DNA from: Acidobacteriota bacterium
GTDB lineage: Bacteria; Acidobacteriota; Holophagae; Acanthopleuribacterales; Acanthopleuribacteraceae
DNA: 64,000 bases
Direction of reading: 5' to 3'
Assembly: GCA_020439745.1 (NCBI GenBank)
Contig: JAGQSC010000036.1
Coordinates: 124,001-188,000, forward strand
The translations under genes and the position numbers were made by a program. The notes under the pieces were generated by a model that had not been told where the DNA came from, made no database searches, and saw only the letters and a list, made by a program, of their open reading frames with translations. Shown piece after piece: positions 34,416 to 43,341 of this stretch (positions are counted from its first letter, which is position 1; the number at the start of each line of letters is the position of its first letter).

Positions 34416-34991
34416 ATGTTTACAAAATTGATGATTCCCGCAGGGTATATGTATAAAAAAGTCGCGAACAAGCCGGCTGGATTTGACGTGGATGGAGTGG
34501 AAAGGATCTATTCGGTAAGCGGTTGTATCTCGGACGATTTTTGCGACTGGTTCAACCAGTGGAAGCACAACGGATATTGGTTTTTTGATGCACCTCACCT
34601 GATGCGGGAGATCGCCCAACAAAAGGGTATCGATCTGACCGGCATGACCCTGTTCTTTTACAAGGTGTTCGGTTATCAATGGAATGACGACGACAAATTA
34701 TGGGACGTATTTGGGCCCGAGGAGTCGTTTCCCACTCAGGTAGCACTACCCCGGTCCACGAAACTGGAAGGATTTGATGTGGTCACCTATTCAGCCGGAT
34801 CAGGAGCCGAACACTCGCCGCTTTCGTGCAACTACTTGGCGAAGAAGCTCCACGTGAATGCAAACTGCCTCTTGAATACCTTTGAAGAAGCGAAAGATCA
34901 CATTGAGGCAGGCACCCTTTCTCACGGTGAACCGGGGCCCTACCGAATCATCGAAGTTCATCTTGTTGAAGGAGAACACCGTGCCATCTGA
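34416..34991 (+). CDS. Unrecognised protein, immunity-like
   Basis: 191 residues, soluble, acidic. NGYWFFDAPHLMREIA and GMTLFFYKVFGYQW form the first half; the end reads SPLSCNYLAKKLHVNANCLL and GPYRIIEVHLVE. The last part resembles, in my memory, small proteins in polymorphic-toxin immunity clusters, where a single acidic domain binds a toxin. No database check was possible. Its stop overlaps the start of the next gene by 11 bp, so they are coupled. Confidence 0.62.
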   Translation: MFTKLMIPAGYMYKKVANKPAGFDVDGVERIYSVSGCISDDFCDWFNQWKHNGYWFFDAPHLMREIAQQKGIDLTGMTLFFYKVFGYQWNDDDKLWDVFGPEESFPTQVALPRSTKLEGFDVVTYSAGSGAEHSPLSCNYLAKKLHVNANCLLNTFEEAKDHIEAGTLSHGEPGPYRIIEVHLVEGEHRAI

Positions 34992-35643
34992 GGAAGCATT
35001 GATCAAGGCCCTGGCCGCGGCAAAGAAGAAACTTGCCCGTTGTGCGAAAACATGGTCGCGCGATACCAAGGGTAAATATGTCGCGGCGTATCAAGAGGTG
35101 CTCGAAGCTGAAAGGGCCTTGGCTTCAGAACGAGGCGAGCCACATGCTATTCCCATTGAATTTCCTCTGAAGTGGGACATCGGTGCACCCGCACCACTTG
35201 TGGTGATGAGCGATTATCGCAAGATACTGATTTTCAGACTCAACGAACCGGATCCAAATTGGGATGGCACGTACGTACATATCGTAGACACTTATGCGCC
35301 GATACCGTAAAAACTAGCGCTCGTCGAATTTATTGGCTGTTGTTCCCTAAAGCTGGGATCGCCCAATGACGAGGTGAATCACGGCCATCCCTTATATGGC
35401 AAAGGATTTGTGGGTTACTCTGCCTTGGAGGTCATGCATTCACCTTGGATCAAGGAGCTACAAGCGATAAATTCGGTACACGATCGATACAACCCTGCCT
35501 ATTGGCATGAACTGCACCATTACATCTTGGGTTTTCACGACTCTACGTTCGAGTGCGTGGCCCGTGGTTTCAGTGTCGAAAAACTGGAGCTGTCGTTTTC
35601 AGAAGCGCTGACCAAAGCCACAAATCGAATTCTAGAGTATTGA
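34981..35643 (+). pseudogene. Hypothetical gene split by an in-frame TAA
   Basis: GTG at 34981 with AAGGAG upstream opens a frame that stops at TAA 35308-35310 after 109 residues (..WDGTYVHIVDTYAPIP). The same frame then continues without another stop to TGA 35643: LALVEFIGCCSLKLGSPNDE, HGHPLYGKGFVGYSALEV, ELQAINSVHDRYN, FHDSTFECVARGF. The second half reads as the natural continuation, giving about 220 residues in all. I recall full-length versions of this unnamed family. One substitution in the TAA would restore it. Part two could in principle restart at GTG 35374. Confidence 0.7.
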
Positions 35644-35674
35644 CACTCATTGGAGGCCCAAGTTTTGATACTTC

Positions 35675-36175
35675 ATGCGTTGGAGCAAGCTCAAGAAGGT
35701 TATTGAGGAAGGATTTGCGCCCTCTATTGCCGGTCGCGTCACCTTATTGACGACACGATACCGGCACGCACACGACCAGGAAGGTAGGTGGGCCCTACTG
35801 ATTGATGGCAAGGAGGTGGGCGGTATGGGATGTATTGTGGCTGACCGTGAAGAACGCGACCTTATCCAGAAAGCACGACTCGAGGAAGGTGTGTCCGCGA
35901 GTTCGGCTCAGGCAAAAGCTATGGCCGTCCTCGCTGAAAACGGCAGGCACACCTTGCCAATGTTTAATCATTCTGTATTTTCGTTTACCCAACTATCCAT
36001 AAACGAATCACTTGATTCCGCAGACGCAGTCTTGAAGTCGCTGGCCTACTTAGATCGCAGACTGGGGAAAAGACGCCTGGCCATTTTGTCTGCCAGTCCG
36101 CCCAAAACGTTGATGGAACGTGCATGTTTGAGCTTAAGGCTGAATTCAGAGCGCATCTCAATTAGCTGGGCCTAG
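35675..36175 (+). CDS. SF0329-like family protein
   Basis: 166 residues. MRWSKLKKVIEEGFAPSIAG, TRYRHAHDQEGRWALLIDGKEV, SINESLDSADAVLKSLAYLD and RRLGKRRLAIL follow the order of a family I know as SF0329, seen near toxin-immunity genes. Role unknown, presumed immunity-like. GGAGG lies 20 bases upstream of the ATG, too far for certainty about the start. Last gene of the island before the third palindromic element. Confidence 0.65.
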   Translation: MRWSKLKKVIEEGFAPSIAGRVTLLTTRYRHAHDQEGRWALLIDGKEVGGMGCIVADREERDLIQKARLEEGVSASSAQAKAMAVLAENGRHTLPMFNHSVFSFTQLSINESLDSADAVLKSLAYLDRRLGKRRLAILSASPPKTLMERACLSLRLNSERISISWA

Positions 36176-36248
36176 GCGACATTCAACGTCTGTCGTGAAG
36201 GATTACTGACGTCGATATCCAACTTCTTGATGCCGCAATGGGATTTAT

Positions 36249-36682
36249 GAGGCCGTAGGCCGATTGACCCGGCAGCCCACCCCGATCCCGACACAGTCGG
36301 GTGAGGGGTGGGTTACAATAAATATTTGCGAGAGCCCAAAGCAAAGTGGCGGGCGACTGACATCCTCTATGGGACACAAGCAAATCGTCATGGATTTGAA
36401 TCTCTTGCTGTGCTGCAATGTCTTCGCGCCAGAGGCGCGGTTTGTAATTAGCCTGGGGTTTCAACCCCAGGTGACATGGCAAAAACCCTGGCCAACCCCG
36501 GCAGGGGTGGCATGATCAAGATTTTTAATATGGATTAGGTCGCGATATGGCATCCTCAGTGCTTTGGTATCCCTCTTTTTGCCGTTGAACACATCACCCC
36601 TGCCGGGGTTCTAGTGTGTTTTTTGTTGAGTTACCCGGGGTTGAAACCCCGGGCTAAGCTCAAACAACCCCTACGGGGTTGT
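36249..36682. repeat. Transposase-less palindromic element, copy 2
   Basis: About 434 bp with the same plan as 26605-27030: CCCACCCCGATCCCGAC hairpin, GCGCCAGAGGCGC hairpin (36427-36439), CCTGGGGTTTCAACCCCAGG (36452-36471), CCAACCCCGGCAGGGGTGG, about 75 bp of unique sequence, then inverted CACCCCTGCCGGGGTT, TTACCCGGGGTTGAAACC..., CAACCCCTACGGGGTTG. Its right end is almost identical to that of the transposase element, including GTGTGTTTTTTGTTGAG. It fills the gene-free stretch 36176-36719. Confidence 0.83.
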
Positions 36683-36719
36683 GTCCATTCTTGGGACAAT
36701 CACCCTGGATGTTCCAGAC

Positions 36720-39461
36720 CTATTTGATCTTCCCTAACGCGTTGTGGATTTCGTCGAGTAGGGGATGGTGTGGAAGCTTGCTCTCTAACAGGGTATGCGC
36801 TTTGGTGAGCAGGTGGCGGGCCTGTTCGTAATCTCCCCGTTGGGCTGAGACCTCAGCACTTAGAAACTGGGCTTGGGCGCGTTCCACGGTTCCAAGGACA
36901 TCCCATTCGAGTTGTTTCAGCACCTGTTCACAGGTATTCAAGTCGCCGTCGTGCAGGGCCGCTTCGGCCTGAATGAGTTGGGTTTTGGCTCTGTTTATAC
37001 CCGTTATTAATTCGGAAAATCGCTCTTCGTGCAGCGTTTCGAGGACCGGTGTCGCGTTCTGGTCCGTTCGCAGCATAGCTTTGGCTTTCAGCAGTAGTGC
37101 ATCGAAAAGGTAACGGAGGTGGGATTCGGCTTCGAACACGGGAATCGCTTCGCCCAACACCTCCATCGAACGGTCCATCTTTCCGGCTTGTTGCAGGGCA
37201 AAAGCGAGGTTCTTTTGGTCGAGCGCGGTATAGATGTTGGTTGCTCCGTAGTTGGTGCTGTTATACGCCACCACTTCCTCCAGCATCGGTATGGCGCGTT
37301 CTGTAATCCCGCAGTAGGCCAATTGTGCGGCCAAGTTGGCTTTGTAGATCACTGTGTAAGGGTGGTCTGCACCTAACTCGTCGAGATGTTTTTGGAAACA
37401 GGTCTCACCATACGGAATACTCTCAGCGAAGCGCTCCATTTTGTAAAGGGACACACTCAAATTGCCGGCCAGGATCCAGCAGGTGGGGTGATCTTCGCCA
37501 AGTGTTGACAGAGCACTTGCAAGGCATTGCTCCAGCAGACCAAGTGCCACTTGGTTGTGCCCCAGTTTCTCATGCGCGACTGCCAACAAGTTGGCCACTC
37601 GAACCCAACGCACGGATCCTTGCCCGAAGGCGGATTCGGTTTGGGCCAGGGCCCGATCTCCCATATCCAACACCTGTTGATGATGGCCCTGATTGATGAG
37701 CACACCCATCTTCACACTCATCGCGGTGGCCTGCAGTTGTGGGTCATCCGGTTGCGCATGCATCGCTTGGAACGCCTCCTCCACGAGCGATGCCGCATGT
37801 TCCAATTTCCCTTGATGCAAATACAAATCAGCCAACTCAACCTTGGCCCGGGGAATGAGGGCAGGCTCTTTTACTGCGATCACCTGGTGGTAGGCTACTT
37901 CGGCCTCCTTGTATTGGCCTTGCTTGAAACACAGCTGTCCTTCCAACAACGCCACTTGTGACGTTTGTTGAGCAGAAGGTGTTGGGATTTGGGACAACGC
38001 CCATTGCGCCTGTTTGAGCAAGTCCGATGCACGATCGTATTTACCGCGATTGGTTTCCACTCGGGTGAGTAATCCAGCCATGACCAACTGAAGATCAGGC
38101 TGTTCGCGAAACCGTGCCACCCAAAGGTCACGACCTCGGTCCAGGATATTGTCCAATTGTGGTTCTTTGGTTTGATAGGGATCGTCTGACTCGAACAAGT
38201 CCACCAGGAAGTCCATGGCAGCCGATGCTCTTTTGGATTCCCGCTCAATGCGAGCCGCGTTTTCGAGGATGATTTTTGATTGGTTTTTGAGCCTCAAGCC
38301 TTGCCAACCGGAAACCATTCCGGCGACCAAAACCATGAGCCATAAACCCATCACGACTACGGCGCTGCGATAATTGCGCTTCAACAATTTCAAGAGGTTG
38401 TCCATGGGACGACTCACAGCGTATTGCAGGGCACGCCCCTGCTGGAAACAGGTGAGATCGGTCATAAGAGCCTGAACTGTGGCATAACGATGTTTCGGGT
38501 CGGGCTGCAAGGCCAGGTTGATGATTCGGTCCAGGTCCCGCTTGAGGTGGGACGATCTAATCCCGGTAGTGATTTGCGATTGACTGGCCAGGGGAGCACC
38601 GCCCTCTAAGGCAACCAAGCGCGCGGAGGGGCTGGTTGTGGATGGGAAGGGCCGAGAACCCGTGAGCATTTCGAACAACACCAGACCAAGTGCGTAGACA
38701 TCCACAGCGGTGGTCAATGGCTCGCCCTTCAGTTGTTCCGGAGCGGCGTAGCCCACGGAAAAGGGACCCAAGGGAATTTGGGTCAGGCTTCCTTGTTGGG
38801 GTTCTTCTTCAATCAATTTGGCAACCCCAAAATCGAGGATCTTTGGCACATCGTTGGGTGTGACCAGGATGTTCTCCGGTTTGATATCGCGATGGATGAT
38901 CAGGTGCTGGTGCGCATAGGAAACCGCTTCGCAAATTTTCAGAAACAAACCCAAACGCTGGTCCAGCATGTGCGTCTGTTGGTTGAGCCACTCGCGCAAC
39001 GTCATTCCATGAATGCGTTCCATCACGAAGTAAGGGACATGGGTTTCTGGACTGAGGCCTGCATCGAACAAGGTGGCGATATAGGGGTGTTGACACTTGG
39101 CCAGGATTTGCTGTTCCAGCTCAAATCGCTTGCGCGTGACAGCAGAAGTGAGTCCGAGGTGTATCACCTTCACGGCAACTTCCTGCGTTGTGGTTCCCAC
39201 TTCTCGCGTGGCTTGATAGACCGAACCCATGCCACCTTGACCGATGAGTTCACCCATCTGGTAGCCCGGAATTTGGGGTGCCACTTCATGGATGGAAACG
39301 GGCGACAGCATGAAGTCCGATTCGTGGGCTCGCAACATGGACACAACCCAATCTCTTTGTGAGCGATCGGCTAGCTTCTCTTTGAGGAAAGCTTCTCGGG
39401 CCTCGGGTTCTAGTTCTAATGCTCGGAGGAAGGCTTCTTCGATTTCAGGCCATTGGTCCAT
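36720..39461 (-). CDS. Membrane Ser/Thr protein kinase with TPR-rich C-terminus
   Basis: 913 residues. The kinase domain (about 66-340) has the P-loop GQGGMGSVYQA, Lys98 in VAVKVI, HRDIKPEN with Asp192, and DFG at 210-212. One transmembrane helix at 366-386, then a predicted coiled stretch and about nine TPR units (420-910) that would lie outside the membrane. Such kinase-TPR proteins next to an ECF sigma factor are typical of Acidobacteriota and Planctomycetes; the kinase may control the sigma factor. The start overlaps the sigma gene by 17 bp. Confidence 0.93.
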   Translation of the reverse strand: MDQWPEIEEAFLRALELEPEAREAFLKEKLADRSQRDWVVSMLRAHESDFMLSPVSIHEVAPQIPGYQMGELIGQGGMGSVYQATREVGTTTQEVAVKVIHLGLTSAVTRKRFELEQQILAKCQHPYIATLFDAGLSPETHVPYFVMERIHGMTLREWLNQQTHMLDQRLGLFLKICEAVSYAHQHLIIHRDIKPENILVTPNDVPKILDFGVAKLIEEEPQQGSLTQIPLGPFSVGYAAPEQLKGEPLTTAVDVYALGLVLFEMLTGSRPFPSTTSPSARLVALEGGAPLASQSQITTGIRSSHLKRDLDRIINLALQPDPKHRYATVQALMTDLTCFQQGRALQYAVSRPMDNLLKLLKRNYRSAVVVMGLWLMVLVAGMVSGWQGLRLKNQSKIILENAARIERESKRASAAMDFLVDLFESDDPYQTKEPQLDNILDRGRDLWVARFREQPDLQLVMAGLLTRVETNRGKYDRASDLLKQAQWALSQIPTPSAQQTSQVALLEGQLCFKQGQYKEAEVAYHQVIAVKEPALIPRAKVELADLYLHQGKLEHAASLVEEAFQAMHAQPDDPQLQATAMSVKMGVLINQGHHQQVLDMGDRALAQTESAFGQGSVRWVRVANLLAVAHEKLGHNQVALGLLEQCLASALSTLGEDHPTCWILAGNLSVSLYKMERFAESIPYGETCFQKHLDELGADHPYTVIYKANLAAQLAYCGITERAIPMLEEVVAYNSTNYGATNIYTALDQKNLAFALQQAGKMDRSMEVLGEAIPVFEAESHLRYLFDALLLKAKAMLRTDQNATPVLETLHEERFSELITGINRAKTQLIQAEAALHDGDLNTCEQVLKQLEWDVLGTVERAQAQFLSAEVSAQRGDYEQARHLLTKAHTLLESKLPHHPLLDEIHNALGKIK

Positions 39462-40032
39462 GTGTCTTCCCTAGTTTCGCACCCAGCCAAGCGCGGCTGG
39501 TGGCCCAATGACGCCGTGCTGTCACCTCTGAATAGCCTTCGAATTCGGCGATCTCTTGAAAGGTGTATCCGCCAAAAAAGCGGTACTCCACCACCTGGTG
39601 GCCCATTTGATTAAAGTGTTTGAGGTCGTCCAAGACTTGGTCGATTTCCAACAGTTCCTCCCAATTCAGGGAACCCTGAGGTTGCGTGACTTGCACTTGG
39701 GAAAGTGGTTCGGGCTTTTGGCCGGCACCGCGTTTTTCGCGTTGCTTGGCTTTGGCGTGGTTGACCAGGATGCGCCGCATGACCATGGCAGCGATGCGAT
39801 AGAAGTGTTGGCGACTTTTGAAGCTGGCTTGTTTCTGGTTCACCAACACCAGGTAAGCCTCGTTCACCAGGGCCTGGGTATTCAGAGTGTGTTCGGTCGA
39901 TTCGCCCTTGAGCAAGGTTTTGGCGATGCGTGACAGGTAATCCGACACCAGGGGATAGACCTGGTCCAGGGCTTTCTTGGGGTCCTCGTCCCAATGGTTC
40001 AGCCATTGCGTCACAGTTTCTGGATCGCCCAC
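39445..40032 (-). CDS. ECF-type RNA polymerase sigma factor (TIGR02999-like)
   Basis: 195 residues. Region 2: LDQVYPLVSDYLSRIAKTLL and EAYLVLVNQKQASFKSRQHFYRIAAMVMRRILVNHAK (helices for core binding and -10 recognition); region 4: EYRFFGGYTFQEIAEFEGYSEVTARRHWATSRAWL. This fits the TIGR02999 (Acidobacteria-Planctomycetes) group, often paired with a protein kinase instead of a classical anti-sigma factor. That pairing holds here: the next gene, overlapping by 17 bp, is a kinase. Confidence 0.92.
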   Translation of the reverse strand: MGDPETVTQWLNHWDEDPKKALDQVYPLVSDYLSRIAKTLLKGESTEHTLNTQALVNEAYLVLVNQKQASFKSRQHFYRIAAMVMRRILVNHAKAKQREKRGAGQKPEPLSQVQVTQPQGSLNWEELLEIDQVLDDLKHFNQMGHQVVEYRFFGGYTFQEIAEFEGYSEVTARRHWATSRAWLGAKLGKTHGPMA

Positions 40033-40106
40033 GGGGTCTCACCTGACTAGAAGAATTCAAAAATCCTAACAGGCGAGCCAGGTGATGTCCACGTGGGTGC
40101 AGGCGA

Positions 40107-42254
40107 TCAGAACGTAATAATGGCATCGATTCCGAATAGGGTCTGCTCCTGCTCTATGGCCGGTCCACCTTTGTCATTGATGGGTTGCCACGAAAAGGGC
40201 TGCAAGTGCACCCTGCCAATCGCACCGCAGTTCACCAGGATCGAGAGCGCTTTGCGAAAGGCGATGGCACTATCCAGGGAGAGATCCTGGGTGCCAATGA
40301 AATTGGAAACAAACACTTCTCTTCGTTTGGATGCTTGAACGGTGTCATAGAGCGAAATCTGATGGTCTTCCGGAATGGCGATGACACCGGTGCGGTCCAT
40401 GGTCAAGTGAGCAGGACGATTGAGTCCGTCCATAAGGAGGGATGTCAGCTGGGTTTGCGTATCGAATTTGACCAGCAGCCCATCACCAAAATCGCCGAGG
40501 AATAGGTTGCCTGAGTCGTCTGCACAAATCCCGAAGGGATCGGTGAACCCAGACGCCAACTCCATCGGCACCTCGTTCTTGATCTGAATCACGCGCCCGT
40601 CACCGCGGGTGGTAACCGCAATCCCCTGATCCAGGCCAAGTTGGGGTGCCATCCCTTTGGGAAAGGGGAGATTGTCTGCAAGCACCAGAGGCGTGCTGAG
40701 GCCTTGGGCGTCCGGTACCAGAGCTAGAATCCGCCCCATAGCTGTGTGTTCGGAGACCAACAAGATTCCGTCGTGAAACGCCAAACCTCCCGGCTTGGTC
40801 AAGTTGGCGACCACCGATTCCTGGCCTTGCGGGGTAATCGCAATCACCTGGTCGGACCCATTCTGACAGGCATAAAGCGTGCCTTCCTCAAAGCGCTGCG
40901 AACCGTTGTATTTGAGGACTGTTGAAGATTGAAATAGGACGCCGTTTTCTTCGCCGGGCCGTGTACCTCTTAACAGCATGGCCATGCTGGGCTGGCTACA
41001 TACCATGCGAATTTGTGAGCCGGGATTGTCCTGAAAAATGGCGTCAAGAACCAGCAGATACTTGGACTTGGGCGCTACAGTGGTAGTTAGTGTGCGTATT
41101 TCACTCGTTTCACCCTGGCTGTTTATTTGTACGGCACGGATGCTGGCTGTTTGATCTCCCAGATTGATTAGGGCTAGCCCATCGAAAACCCGGTCCCATT
41201 CGCCTTGGTACAAAACGTAGGATTCACGGGGTAATGCGCCAGAAATACCCGTCTCATGAACCTGCGCGGATGGCCCAAACCCGCTTTTTAGTCGATAACT
41301 TGCGGAGACGAAACAGTCATCCGGACCATCAATCACCACGTAGGCAGCGGTGTCCTCAAAAAATGATTGGGCCTCATCCATCAACAGGCCATTTGCTGGG
41401 ATTTCGATTTGGATAGAGTGGCCTACTTCACCTTCGCTTGTCACGGGTCGAAGGCTTAACATGGTGGGCGTATCGCCGAAATGGGTGAATGCCAGTTGGG
41501 TCTCATAAAGCGCTTCGACGGGCGTGATATGTGGCAGGATGCGCAGCGAACGGGGCACCTGCTGGGAATTGATGACATCGCATTCAAACAGTGTTCCCTC
41601 AGGTGCACCTGGGTAAGATCCGCGTAGCGACATCAGCCGAATGGGCTGGCTGGAATGGATGCGAAACTGGCTCTTGGGGATCTCGCTAAAGTGATCACCT
41701 AATACGAGCAGCTGTTTGTTCATGGGTGCAACCTGGAAACTTAGGCTGGCCTGAATAATGGAGTTGTTTGCTTGAACATGGGTGATCGTGATGTCCGCTG
41801 GCTGATCGCTGGTATTGACAATCGCCAGACCATCGAACACTAAGTCCCATTCCCCAGGGAATAGGGCGAACAGCTGTCCACTCTTGGCCGATTCCTGAAC
41901 CTGAGCGGTGGCGCCACCCGTTACCTGCCGGTAACCCACCGTCACCGTAATTAGTGGATGGCCATCAACCAGAAAATGGCTCACTTCCTGGCCGCCAAAG
42001 ACCTCGTCGGCCGACATTTTCAAGAAGGGTTGTCCCGAGATATCAAGGGTGGTGGGTTGAAGAGGTTCTCCATTTTGGGTATAAGGACGCAGTGTGATGG
42101 ACGTCTTAGCCCGAGTCACGTTGTTGCAAGTGATCTCGGTCAGAAACCCACCTCCGCTGCGGGTGACGTGGGGGATCATGCGTAGGTTGATCTGAGCCTG
42201 GCCAAGCCAGGACGTAAGCAGAATCGTTAGGATGGGTGTGAGTTTGCGGGTCAT
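40107..42254 (-). CDS. Secreted protein: two repeat modules plus propeller-like C-terminus
   Basis: 715 residues. Signal peptide MTRKLTPILTILLTSWLGQAQ; start at 42254 is six bases after GGAGGT (the frame is open further upstream without a ribosome site). Module one is residues 23-228 (LRMIPHVTRSGGGF, FPGEWDLVFDGLAIVN, SLRGSYPGAPEGTLF). Module two is 236-446 (LRILPHITP, YQGEWDRVFDGLALIN, LLRGTRPGEENGVLF). Residues 450-715 resemble an NHL/SMP-30-type beta-propeller: DQVIAITPQGQ, PGGLAFHDGILLVSEH, GICADDSGNLFLGDFG. Ligand and enzyme activity are unknown. It lies upstream of the ECF sigma gene on the same strand, 74 bp away. Confidence 0.82.
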   Translation of the reverse strand: MTRKLTPILTILLTSWLGQAQINLRMIPHVTRSGGGFLTEITCNNVTRAKTSITLRPYTQNGEPLQPTTLDISGQPFLKMSADEVFGGQEVSHFLVDGHPLITVTVGYRQVTGGATAQVQESAKSGQLFALFPGEWDLVFDGLAIVNTSDQPADITITHVQANNSIIQASLSFQVAPMNKQLLVLGDHFSEIPKSQFRIHSSQPIRLMSLRGSYPGAPEGTLFECDVINSQQVPRSLRILPHITPVEALYETQLAFTHFGDTPTMLSLRPVTSEGEVGHSIQIEIPANGLLMDEAQSFFEDTAAYVVIDGPDDCFVSASYRLKSGFGPSAQVHETGISGALPRESYVLYQGEWDRVFDGLALINLGDQTASIRAVQINSQGETSEIRTLTTTVAPKSKYLLVLDAIFQDNPGSQIRMVCSQPSMAMLLRGTRPGEENGVLFQSSTVLKYNGSQRFEEGTLYACQNGSDQVIAITPQGQESVVANLTKPGGLAFHDGILLVSEHTAMGRILALVPDAQGLSTPLVLADNLPFPKGMAPQLGLDQGIAVTTRGDGRVIQIKNEVPMELASGFTDPFGICADDSGNLFLGDFGDGLLVKFDTQTQLTSLLMDGLNRPAHLTMDRTGVIAIPEDHQISLYDTVQASKRREVFVSNFIGTQDLSLDSAIAFRKALSILVNCGAIGRVHLQPFSWQPINDKGGPAIEQEQTLFGIDAIITF

Positions 42255-42362
42255 AAGCGTACCTCCGGTTGGTCGTTGTTCTTTGACGCAACAAAACGAA
42301 GCAAAACCGATCAAAATAATGTTGGTTTCGTATTGATTTCCATGTGGCATAAGGCAGGGATT

Positions 42363-42776
42363 ATGTTGCGACAGGCGCAATCGTCAGATATTGAAGGCAT
42401 TCAACGCGTGAGACACGCGGTTCGCGAGAATCGTTTGATCTCGAGCGTGATCTCCGATGCCGAGGTTCTGGAAGCCATTGAGAAGACCGGTCGCGGCTGG
42501 GTGGTCGAGTCCGACGGCGAAGTTGTGGCTTTTGCCATCGGAAATCGCATGACTGGCAACGTGTGGGCCCTTTTCGTGGATCCCGAACACGAAAGCCGTG
42601 GGTATGGGCGCGCGCTGCATGATGCCATGGTGGCCTGGTTATGGTCCCAAGGAATGACCAAACTGTGGTTGACAACCGATCCTGGCACCCGTGCACAGCA
42701 GTTTTACGAACGCGCTGGCTGGCAATTGGTGGGACTTACCCAAAGAGGTGAAGTGCGTTATGAACGCTACCGATGA
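42363..42776 (+). CDS. GNAT family N-acetyltransferase
   Basis: 137 residues. The acetyl-CoA motif A reads VWALFVDPEHESRGYGRALHDAMVAW, with the R/Q-x-x-G-x-G/A signature; motif B ends with AQQFYERAGWQLVG. An N-terminal RQAQSSDIEGIQRVRHAV is usual for the family. The amine substrate is unknown. ATG 42363 is favoured for AGGCAGGG just upstream; earlier in-frame starts at 42276 and 42342 lack one. Divergent from the module-protein gene. Confidence 0.88.
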   Translation: MLRQAQSSDIEGIQRVRHAVRENRLISSVISDAEVLEAIEKTGRGWVVESDGEVVAFAIGNRMTGNVWALFVDPEHESRGYGRALHDAMVAWLWSQGMTKLWLTTDPGTRAQQFYERAGWQLVGLTQRGEVRYERYR

Positions 42777-42912
42777 TTGTGCTTGATGTTTCATGGGACA
42801 AGGGTATCGGCCCGTCACACCTTGACGGAGGTGAAGCTCGGGCGTAAAGTTAAACTTCGGATCACATTGGCCCTAGGGATAGTCTGAACGATCTGGCCAG
42901 CAGGAGGCACGG

Positions 42913-43305
42913 TTGATCAAATTGCCGAGAGTGTTGGCGGGTTTGAGCGGCCTTCTGTTGCTGACTGACGCCTATTTTCATGCCACAGGCGCTGGGGCTG
43001 TTCGAGATGCCCTGAACAATGCTGAGGTCGTCACTTTCTTTGCTGAAGCGCTTCCGGTCATCTGGCTGTTCTTTTCCTGGCATTTGGTAGTGATGGCGAT
43101 GCCTATGCTTTGGGCGGCTATCGCCAATCCTGGTTGGTTCATGCCAGCCGCGATTTTTTGTGGTGTGGTTGCACTGGGAGACTTCTTTTGGGTATACAGC
43201 GTGGCAGGCTGGTTTCCGGGGACACTGATTCTGCTTTTGGTGGTCGTGTCATTAGGCATCACAGCCTTCCTACTTGGATCGGCAAACATTGCCAAAGAAA
43301 ACTAG
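42913..43305 (+). CDS. Small four-helix membrane protein
   Basis: 130 residues, four hydrophobic segments (about 7-20, 42-66, 72-95 and 98-122). It has two acidic residues close to the membrane (ALPVIWLFFSWH and ALGDFFWVY). TTG start at 42913 with AGGAGG upstream. No family is recognised; the next gene on the other strand ends 36 bp after it. Confidence 0.7.
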   Translation: MIKLPRVLAGLSGLLLLTDAYFHATGAGAVRDALNNAEVVTFFAEALPVIWLFFSWHLVVMAMPMLWAAIANPGWFMPAAIFCGVVALGDFFWVYSVAGWFPGTLILLLVVVSLGITAFLLGSANIAKEN

Positions 43306-43341
43306 CTTGTTTTTGCAACCCTATCGGGTCGGTTACCTGAC

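Noticed and set aside
31348-36175. Prophage remnant
   Set aside because: One phage-type small protein only; no integrase, attachment repeats, portal, capsid or lysis genes.
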